A stretch of 64,000 nt of DNA from NCBI RefSeq assembly GCF_914767665.1, contig NC_059502.1, positions 8,866,001 through 8,930,000 of the forward strand, in the 5' to 3' direction. Both the position numbers and the translations under genes were made by a program. The stretch comes from Harmonia axyridis (taxonomy: Eukaryota > Arthropoda > Insecta > Coleoptera > Coccinellidae). This document shows, in pieces, positions 55,424-64,000 of the stretch (the first letter of the stretch is position 1; each line of letters opens with the position of its first letter). The notes beneath the pieces were generated by a model. The model did no database searches, was not told the DNA's origin, and saw only the letters and a list, made by a program, of their open reading frames with translations.

Positions 55424-55731
55424 GTTAGGAGATGAGGATAAATTTGCGGGTTTTTCAGTTGAATGTATACATCAAATGCGCCGAATTGAGTTTTGTTGTC
55501 TACGCAAGAGTGATGATTGCTGTTGAGATTGGGCTAGAATTATTCTGGTGTTAACTTCTCAGGGTCTGCCGAAAAATTGCAGAATTGCTAAATTTGATGT
55601 AAATTCGAAGAAACTCATTGTTTCAATCCTGATATTTTTCACATATTTATGTGTTTGGTTAGGTTAGGTTAGATTATATCTGAGTTAGATGTCGATCTGA
55701 CACTCAACTCAATAAGCCTAACCAGAAAATA

Positions 55732-56658
55732 ACGTGTGTTTTTTTTCGAGGTATATAACTTTAAGTTGGCATTACTGTTCAAGATGGCGACCGATTTAAC
55801 AACTGTCAAGTGATTTATTCTCAGTTTGGTTTGGCAATTCATCATGAATAGACTCACGCCTGAACAACGCTTGTAAATAGTGCAATTTTATTTCGAAAAT
55901 AATGGTTCTGTGCGGAATACGTATCGCGCACTACGTCCATTTTATTTTGTTTAGCAATGAAGCGCATCTGGTTGAATGGCTATAGTCAACAAACAAAACT
56001 GCCGCATTTGGAGTGAAGCTAATCCTCAAGTGTATGTCGAAACACCGTTACAACCAGAAAAACTGACTGTTTGGTGCGCTTTATGGGCTGGTGGAATCAT
56101 TGGCCCGTACTTCTTCAAAAACGATGATGGCCAGAACGTTACAGTCAATGGTGATCGGTATAGAGCCATGATTACTTACTTTTTCATTCCTGAATTGAAC
56201 AACCATGATGTCCAGGAGCTGTGTTTCCAACAAGACGGCGCAACATGTCTCACAGCTCATGCCACAATCGATTTATTGAAAGACACGTTTGGTTACCGCC
56301 TGATTTCACGTTTTGGACCTGTGAATTGGCCTCTAAAATCTTGTGATTTAACACCGCTAGATTACTTTCTGTGAGGGCTATGGAAAGTCATTGGTCTATG
56401 CGGATAAGCCACAAACCCTTGACCATTTGGAAGACAACATTCGCCGTGTTATTGCTGATATACGCCCACAAATGTTGGAAAAAGTCATCGAAAATTGGAC
56501 GTCTAGATTGGACTACATCCGAGCCAGCCGTGGCGGTCATATGCCAGAAATCATATTTAAGATGTAATGCCACAAGATTATCTTGCGGATAAATAAAATT
56601 TATGTCAATCGAATAATCCATCGTTTTAAAGTTCTATAGCTTTAAAAAAAACACCCTT
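55732..56658 (+). mobile_element. Mariner-type 0.93-kb element, copy E
   Basis: TA flanks at 55730-55731 and 56659-56660. TAA at codon 11 as in copies B and G. The catalytic frame 55976-56374 keeps QQDGATC and CDLTPLDYFL and then hits a frameshift (CTGTGAGGGC) before GYVK. The C-terminal part resumes in the 56371 frame. Confidence 0.92.
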
Positions 56659-56884
56659 TAGTTATTTGTGAAAAAGGAGAGACAAAAGTCCTATGGTCCC
56701 ACAATCTTTATTTTGTGACTTCTAGTTTCAAGACTTTAAATCAGTCTCATTCTCAAGTCTTTAGAGTTAGTTATTTGTTTTACTAGGCAGCAAAGTAGTG
56801 TCGTCGAGCAATTTGTTCAATGTAACCATAGTTTTCATCGATTTATGACAACGGTCATCATCAGAACAATGTTAAATCAAACCA

Positions 56885-56998
56885 GATCGTTCATTCATGC
56901 GCTAACTGCGCCTTTGGAGACCACATATTACTATATGTTACTCATATGGTCTGGAAGGGCGTAATTTGTTGATGAACGACCGCTCTAAAGCTCCTGAC
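56885..56998. repeat. Small near-palindrome around GACCACATAT
   Basis: GATCGTTCATTCATGCGC / GGGCGTAATTTGTTGATGAACGAC and, inside, GACCACATAT / CATATGGTC form a stem-like repeat of about 110 bp. Possibly a MITE. Confidence 0.4.
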
Positions 56999-56999
56999 T

Positions 57000-58870
57000 T
57001 CAAGTCAGTATTTTTCTTATTTCAATATTTATTTTCATAAGTCCTTTTGTTTCAATTATTTGGATATTTTAAAAGATACATTGAACCATAGTGGAATATT
57101 TTTATTAGGAGGGTCCCCCTCTCATGTGATTCCAAATTCGTGGGTAGACGATCATCCCCTCACGTTGAGTGGCAATCCCTTCAAGAATTCTAAATAAGGG
57201 TCGAGGGTAATTCTATGCATGAATATGATATCAAAATTTACCAGATTTCTCTGTTGTTTCCAACTATAGACCCCATAACCTAATAAAAATAAAAATACTT
57301 TAGGAATAGGAACTATTGAAATGAGCAGCTACTTGAATTTTCGAAATATTTCTAGGCACCTAATTAACGCAACTCGAATATTCTACAACTCAGTTTGTTA
57401 CTTCGTTTTCCAAGCTAGTGGGAATCTCTCATGAATTTGAAGCGGCTTCTGTTGAAGATTAAACAGATGAGGAAGGATTTCGAAACTCAGGAATGCTTGG
57501 CTCACATGTACCTATTAATCCCTCAGAGTTCACTTTATAGTTGTAAAAAAGAAGGAAGTCAGTCTGTGTGAATAATTCGAATGAAATATTAAACATGTTC
57601 AGAAGTTGTTTACTAAGTTCTAATGTAGATTGAGGAATACTTGTAATTAGTGAAAAAATTTTTATTCAGATGAGTAATTGAAACATTGAAAGCTTGTCAT
57701 TAGAGTTTGTACGTGGAAATATCTGATGATATTGGATGGCCACCACGCAGACCGGATTTGTCCTTATTGAGAAGTATAAATTACTAATGTAATTTTAAAT
57801 GAGCCTTTGATGTTTATGTCTGTTATTTTCGAGTTTTGAGCGGACAACAATCCAAATGATAAGGGTCGACTCACTGATGATGAATATATCCTCAAATTCG
57901 AGTAAACCTAGACCTAGATTTGAAATTTTCAAAGTAGGATCAGGTCTTAATTGCCGCTTTTGAGTTCGTTGTTTACCTGATATTTAAAAATATTGATTCG
58001 ATCGGAATGAAATATTGCATTCAGATTTGAAATAACAATTTCTAGCACGATATAAAAGTTAACAAGAATGTCAAGAAAATATTGCAGCAAAATATTGACC
58101 ACAAAACCGACAGTATTGAGATTTTGGGAGTTGGTATGAAATAACAATTTCATGATCCCTGCAGTATTTCAAGATGATCATATCATCAGAACCATAGAAA
58201 ATTCAAGGAGAGTTCTGGAAAAAAATACCAAATATTTTTGTGATTAAAAATCCGATTGGGTTGAAATTTTGCATGTACTTGTAGAATAACCATGTCAAGT
58301 TTCATGGAAAATTTCGTGCTGATAGCGTCATCAAAATGATAAAAAATTCAAGATCAGTATAGAAAAAAAAATGTTTCGAATACGAAAATGCTTATTTAAT
58401 TATTTCATTTTATTTTCAAGGTAATATTCAACTTCAAATAACTTGAAGTGATAAATCCATAGTGCGTCTTCTCAAATCTCTCAATCTCCAGGCATCAATA
58501 TTAACATTTCGCTCTCGAAAAGTTTCGTATAAACGTGCCGTAACAATCTCATTCCTCGTATAAGGAAGCTCTGATCAGCACCACGTAGTGAGATTCCAAT
58601 AATTCACCCTCAAACAAAAATCCCTCATCGGACTACCCCCAAACAATCCAACTAGGGAAGTCTTCGAAGTTTTAATGGGTTTTTGGTTAATTTTATATCT
58701 GGATACTTTTGGGGGTTGAACTAAGAAACGGCAATAACTGATCTACAAACAAGGACTAAGATGAGGATCAGGTTCTGTTTAGATTTGGGAGGAAGGAGAG
58801 TTTGGAGTAGCTCAGACGGTCCTGATTGGGTTGAGGCGTATGCAAACTCAGCAACTCAAATTTTGACAAC
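57000..58870. other. No feature recognised
   Basis: AT-rich. A transposase scrap (GWPPRRPDL) lies at about 57733-57760; otherwise non-coding. Confidence 0.45.
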
Positions 58871-58877
58871 TATTTTC

Positions 58878-59035
58878 ATATACAGGGTTATTTACCGAAA
58901 AACTTTGCCATCTGGAAGATTATATAATTTTAACAAAAAGGGGTGGCATTCATTGGCCCTTGCAGTCCTGATTTGAAGTCTATGGACTTTTACCTGTGGG
59001 GTTTCCTTGAATCTAAAGTTTATGTTGGTTAAGCA
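58878..59035 (+). pseudogene. Transposase C-terminal scrap beside an ACAGGGTTA end
   Basis: Codons for SPDLKSMDFYLWGFLESKVY (58965-59025), the third-acidic-residue region of a mariner-like transposase, lie about 80 bp from TACAGGGTTATTTACC. This pairs the ACAGGGT end with the same protein motif as the foldback at 35118-35801. Confidence 0.55.
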
Positions 59036-59092
59036 ACTTCTCTAGTCCAATAAACACAAAATATTCACCATGAGGAGCATTTACAGAGCATA

Positions 59093-60185
59093 TTACGCCA
59101 ATTGAAAAGTCTCCGGTCTGATACACAGATGGCGGTGCTAGTATTTTTGTTATTTGAAAAAATATCTTGGCTTGATGAAGAGTTTCCGGGGTCTGCACTA
59201 GGAAAATCAACCATGCTAAGTTTAAACGGGGTGAAATGAGCACCGAAGAAGGCGAACGCAGTGGACTCCCAAAAGAGGCTGTCACCGACGAAAAAAATAA
59301 AAAAAGTTCACAAAATAATTTTGAATGACCGTTGAATTAAGTTGATCGAGATAGCAGACATTGTGAAGATATCATCTGAAAGTACATCATATCATTCACG
59401 AATATTTGTACACGAGAAAGCTGTGTGCAAAATGGGTGCCGCGCGAACTCACAATCGTTCAAAAGCAACAACGTGTTAATGATTCTGAGCAGTGTTTGAA
59501 GCTGTTTAAGTGCAATAAACCTGAATTTTTGCTTCGATATTGGACAATGGATGAAACATGGCTCCATCATTTCACTCCGGAGTCCAATCGACAATCAGCT
59601 GAGTGGACTGCACACGATGAACCCAATCCAAAGCGAGGAAAACACAACAGTTAAGCTGGCAAGGTTATGGCATCAGCATTCCGAGATGCGCAAGGTATAA
59701 TATACATTGATTACCTCCAAAAGGGCCAGACCATCAACAGCGATTATTATAAAGCGTTATTGGATAGTTTAAAGAATGAAATCGTTAAAAAACGGCCCCA
59801 TTTGAAGAAAAAAAGGTGCTGTTTCATCAAGATAATGTGCCGTCTCACAAATCAATGAAAAAAATGGTTTGAATTGGGCTTCGAATTGCTTCTGCATCCA
59901 CCGTATTCGCCAGATCTGGCCCCCAGCGACTTTTTCCTGTTCTCAGACCTCAAAAGAATGCTCGCTGAAAAGAAATTCAGCGCCAATGAAGAAGTAATCG
60001 CCGAAACTGAGGCCTATTTTGAAGCGAAAGACAAATCGTACCACAAAAATGGTTTTGAAAAGTTGGAAGATCGCTATAATCGCTGTATCGCTCTCGAAGG
60101 CAACTATGTTGAATAATAAAATCGAATTTGGCCAAAAAAATGTGTTTTCCTATGATAGACCAGGGACTTTTTAATTGACCTGTTA
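59093..60185 (+). mobile_element. Mariner element, 1.1 kb, with both inverted ends
   Basis: The ends CCAATTGAAAAGTCTCCGGT and, inversely, TCAATTAAAAAGTCCCTGGT define a ~30-bp imperfect inverted repeat. The interior carries a mariner transposase in plus-strand frames (see the entry at 59220). Confidence 0.85.
59220..60116 (+). pseudogene. Mariner transposase, frameshifted
   Basis: Blocks in order are KLIEIADIVKISSES (helix-turn-helix), KLCAKWVPRELTIVQKQQR, YWTMDETWLHHFTPESNRQS (first Asp), FHQDNVPSHKSMK (second, in another frame near 59825) and PPYSPDLAPSDFFLFSDLKR (third). The C-terminus ends NRCIALEGNYVE at 60116. Shifts at about 59650 and 59810 and a stop at 59858 inactivate it. Confidence 0.9.
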
Positions 60186-61370
60186 AGCTAGCAGAACCCA
60201 GAATTTTTTTAAAACATGTAAATTCAAAAATTTGGCAGTGGGTTCAAACGTGAGCCTAAAATTATGGTGTAATCAAATTGTGCATAAAAATTTCTGCCAG
60301 CTGAACGTTAACCTAGCGGAATCTACAGTTAGTATCATAATTCAAGATCCAAAAATTTTTCAAATAGGGTAATAAATTTGCCCAAAATTATGGCTAAAAA
60401 ATACGAAAATTCCAAAATGGTTCTGCTAGTTTTACTGGGGTGAAACTCTATGTATGTAAGTTTTATACTCTAAACTACTTAAAAATTCAAACATAGTAGA
60501 AACATGTCAACAGATCTCTCCTCCCAGCATCCCAATCCCGGGTGTATCCGATCCCAACAACCACCCGGCCTACTCGATTACGCGGCAAATCTTTGTTTCA
60601 TTTTTCCCATCAGCGAGCGACGTTTCGCGTCATCCGTTGCCGGGACAATTTAAAATGCACGGGACAGGAAAAATGGCTGTCTGCCGACGCGGGAAAGCGC
60701 TGTACGCGAATCTCCGGAATAATATATGTCCGTAAGATGCTTTTCCAGTTTTCGAATACATAAATTGTTTGGCTGGGCGGGGTAGAAACACTGTTTTTTT
60801 CAACACATTTGTCGCTGTCGACGGGAAATGTGAATTTCGAGAAACGTGTCGTGGGTGGCGATGGGTTGGTGATTTTTCACTTGGGTGTAGTTTTTAGTGG
60901 GAACAAGAGGGGGTGAAGGGTCTCCTTAAGAAATGGTGGATTTTTTGTGTGGGGAGGTACATCATGTTTGAGCTTTATCATTTCGTCATAATTTCTGTGT
61001 TTTTCGTAAATTCTGTGGATTTCTTAGAGGTTATTAAAAAACTCTTATTAGATACATGTTCCAATAATGGTACCTAATGATTTTCCCTAAATTGACAATA
61101 CTATTACATATTTCTTTCACACCAGTCAGCAAACATTTCAATAATTAATGGGGTAACGTATTTCAATATATAAATAATAAAATTGAACGGATCCAAGTAC
61201 TGAGCCTTGTAGAACTCCAATATCGACCTCGAACTCTTCTGAATACATATCATCAACTTTTACTTTTATTTATTATATAGCATCCCGGTCAATCGAGAAA
61301 TATTCCTTTAAAACCCAAAATATAGTACAGGGTGTCCCAAATTCGATGGGCACTGAAAGCTTCTCGAGAA
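60186..61370. other. No gene recognised; GC-rich patch 60540-60900
   Basis: AT-rich except for 60540-60900, which has CGCGGCAAATC, GCGAGCGACG and GCCGACGCGGG and could be regulatory. A CAGGGTGTCCCAAATTCG end lies at 61327. Confidence 0.4.
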
Positions 61371-61373
61371 CTA

Positions 61374-62215
61374 ACTGGTGTTTTTTTTCGAGGTACAATA
61401 TAACTTTAAGTTGGTATTACTGTTCAAGATGGCGACCGATTTAACAGCTGTCAAGTGATTTATTCTCAATGTGGTTTGGCAATTCACCATGAATAGACTC
61501 ACGCCTGAACAACGCTTGTAAATAGTGCAAATTTATTTCTAAAATAATGGTTCTGTGCGGAATACGTATCGCGCACTACGTCCATTTTATTTTGTTTAGC
61601 GATGAAGCGCACTTCTGGTTGAATGGCTAGGTGAACAAACAAAACTGCCGCATTTGGAGTGAAGCTAATCCTCAAGTGTATGTTGAAACACCGTTACATG
61701 CAGAAAAACTGACTGTTTGGTTCGCTTTATGGGCTGGTGGAATCATTGGTCCGTACTTCTTCAAGAACGATGATGACCAGAACGTTACAGTCAATGGTGA
61801 TCGGTATAGAGCCATGATTACTAACTTTTTCATTCCTGAATTGAACAACCATGATGTCCAGGAGCTATGGTTCCAACAAGACGGCGCAACATGTTACACA
61901 GCTCGTGCCACAATCGATTTATTGAAAGACACGTTTGGTGACCGCCTAATTTCACGTTTTGGACCTGTGAATTGGCCTCCAAGATCTTGTGATTTAACAC
62001 CGCTAGACTACTTTCTGTGGAGAAAAAGTCATCGAAAATTAGACATCCAGATTGGACTGCATCCGAGTCAGCCGTGGTGGTCATATGCCAGAAATCAAAT
62101 TTAAAATGTTATGCCACAAGATTATCTTGCGGATAAATAAAATTCATGTCAATCGAATAATCCATCGTTATTTTATTGCAACTTAAAGTTCTATAGCTCT
62201 AAAAAAAACACCCTT
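61374..62215 (+). mobile_element. Mariner-type element, copy G (842 bp)
   Basis: TA flanks at 61372-61373 and 62216-62217. TAA at codon 11, as in copies B and E. The catalytic frame 61631-62104 keeps QQDGATCY and SCDLTPLDYFLW, then jumps to RKSHRKLDIQ: a further deletion of about 85 bp removed the segment after DYFLW (GYVKSLVYADKPQT in other copies). Confidence 0.92.
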
Positions 62216-62217
62216 TA

Positions 62218-63285
62218 CCTCCAATTTAGGATCATCCTGTATAGGCAGGCAATTTCCACTCGGTCAGATCTACTCTCACTGAAATATCAGGTTTTTTTTT
62301 TAGATACTGTATTTTTAATTTTCTATGGTGTACTGAATTTTGCGAGGAACTTGGAATTTCTGATCTTTACTTACACGCACAATTTCAATTCGATTCTCTA
62401 CTCATCATCTAAAATTATCAATAAAGCTAATTCCCTACAGAAAACCATCATTTCCTAATCCCCCCAGACATTTCTCCCTAAAAAAAAGAAACTCAAAACC
62501 CCTTAAACTTCCCACATTACGACCAGCCCTTGTTGCTATCATCCAGAGCCAACTACGAAAGAAACTTCCGCGAAAAAATTCCTTTTAATATTTAAATATG
62601 TCGTGTGGCGTCCTGTGCGTAACGGCGGTTCGGGGAATAGTACGGAGCCTGGTCCGGAAAACTCCGGCGTTTTCCCGATTCCGACGGGCCCGATCATAGC
62701 CGACAAGAGATAAGAAGAGTTTAAAAATTTACCGATTCATGCATACCGAACAGCAGAGTATCCCGCCATATTTTACGCGGCCGCGTCGGGAGCGATTTTT
62801 GGGACACGATGAAAGTTGGTAGGACTGCAATCTGAGGATTAGAGGAACAGAACTATGGATAGCACCAATCGGACATTCAATAGTACCATTTTAGTTCACT
62901 TCACAGACCTTAAATCTAGCTATCTAAGCATCTGGGCAGGCGGACGTCGAAGTGTCGTTGAAATGTATATTAAGATATTGGTATATGCGAGTATATGTAT
63001 TTCTGAGGACCAAAATCGGCAGTTTTGGCTCCTATCAAGTCACTGGAATATATTTTGTGCTCGTTTGAATGCAAAGTATACTTTGAAGCTTGTAAGTCCT
63101 CTCCCTCTAGAACGCAGCTAGTTGTCTTTAGGGATATACCGACTTTCTAACTTATTTTAAGTGTGAATCTATTTGAAAGGTAAATAGGTGGCTGTCCTTT
63201 TAATTCAAGATTTCTATTGGTGGTTCTGCTTTGTGTCATGTTTAATAACTTTCAGATGTCCCCTATCGATCTGTCAGTAGGTACA
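62218..63285. other. No gene recognised; GC-rich patch 62580-62830
   Basis: 62580-62830 is rich in CpG (GTAACGGCGGTTCGGGG, CGGCCGCGTCGGGAGCG) and may be regulatory. The 88-codon frame 62855-63121 has no recognised family. Confidence 0.4.
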
Positions 63286-63289
63286 TAAT

Positions 63290-64000
63290 CAAAAAGTAAT
63301 GATGACAGTAAAGCTTGACTTGATTTCAAGTTAAGCTCAAGTCAAGTAGTGGTTTTTCAATCTCAAGTCAAGTATTTATTCATCATGTACTTGAACCATA
63401 TCAAGCTACTTGATTTTAGTAGTTTTATTGTGTAGTGTCACATCAATAAAGAATGATGAAATGAGAAGGAACATTGCAGAAAACATTTTCATTTATTAAA
63501 CTTATTGTATAAAAGAACCGAAAATATAAAATAAAAATATGAATTAAATCACTACAGATCATAACTAAATGAAAAATGATGAAAAATATAGCTTCTCACT
63601 ATTGAGAAACCTCCAGGCTTTGTTTGATTTCATAATTTTCCATTCAGGATCTAAGACACATGAGGCATCTTATTGATTTGTCGCCTAACCTATTGCGGGT
63701 TTTGTAACTGTAAGAGCAGTTCTGGAAAATTGTTTTTCAACAGGAGCTGAAGATGCTGGCGTTGATAAAAAATCCTTGGCGTAGTTTGGAAAGATATTTT
63801 TGAAACTACCAAAATCTACCAATAGATTTCATAGAAATGTGAGAAAACTACTAATAAAGTCACACTGGCGAATACTTCAGTCTCTCGGCGCTCGAGGAAT
63901 CCCCTTATTTAGTCTAAGCTCGCACGAGATTGCAGAAATATATGCCATGCGACGCGTGCATATCCAGTTCAAATATTATCAAGTCAAGCAATAAATATCT
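63290..64000 (-). pseudogene. hAT transposase C-terminal remnant, copy 2, cut by window end
   Basis: On the minus strand, 63840-63720 reads GSFKNIFPNYAKDFLSTPAS, then SAPVEKQFSRTA, the hAT dimerisation-domain motif, with no frameshift at that point. Repeats of CAAGTCAAG lie at both ends (63313-63420 and 63975-63990). It runs opposite to copy 1 at 50160-50690. Confidence 0.75.

Larger units (their letters stand above)
54884..56795. repeat. Candidate older element with CTGCCTAGTAAAACAAATAA ends
   Basis: CTGCCTAGTAAAACAAATAA at 54884-54905 recurs inversely at 56772-56793. Between them are a 140-codon minus frame (55001-55423) of unknown family and mariner copy E. Without copy E the element would be about 985 bp. 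Only about 22 bp of the arms match by eye, so this is tentative. Confidence 0.35.

Overview
The window is a piece of an insect nuclear genome. It is AT-rich, its genes are broken by GT-AG introns, and it is full of decayed mariner, Tc1, PIF/Harbinger, hAT and non-LTR copies. A beetle or a related holometabolous insect is plausible, but the sequence alone does not fix the order. There is no sign of bacterial or viral organisation.

Region 1 (about 0.8-20 kb, minus strand) is the 5' two thirds of an NDRG/MESK2 gene (alpha/beta-hydrolase fold, N-myc downstream-regulated family). Six exons fit with matching phases. One is a phase-symmetric 78-nt exon that can be included or skipped. The 3' half lies left of base 774. 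The introns hold a mauritiana-type mariner, a second mariner, a minimal PIF/Harbinger element with a perfect TTA target duplication, a non-LTR fragment and several MITEs.

Region 2 (20.9-26.1 kb) is an array of eleven apparently identical tRNA-Ile(AAT) genes, all on the minus strand. They sit in recently amplified units (370 bp twice, then 327-333 bp five times), with pseudo-tRNAs and 18-nt tRNA fossils between them.

Region 3 (26.5-39 kb) has a small unidentified spliced gene on the minus strand (26.5-27.9 kb). After it come repeats: a non-LTR RNase H fragment whose two halves face opposite ways, a Tc1-like pseudogene, and a 680-bp foldback.

Region 4 (40.4-45.0 kb, minus strand) is a complete five-exon gene for a 365-aa arginine-kinase-like protein. 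It keeps the reactive cysteine but lacks both catalytic glutamates, so it is probably a pseudoenzyme.

Region 5 (48.8-64 kb) begins with a GC-rich promoter and the first coding exon of a secreted/ER FKBP prolyl isomerase on the plus strand. The rest of the window is probably its first intron or intergenic DNA. It holds three more copies of a 0.93-kb mariner-type element, a 1.1-kb mariner, two hAT C-terminal remnants and older repeats.

The three protein genes show no functional link, and the transposon and tRNA-array structure carries much of the interest. All exon boundaries were inferred by eye from splice signals, reading phase and family similarity. No alignment or database search was run.
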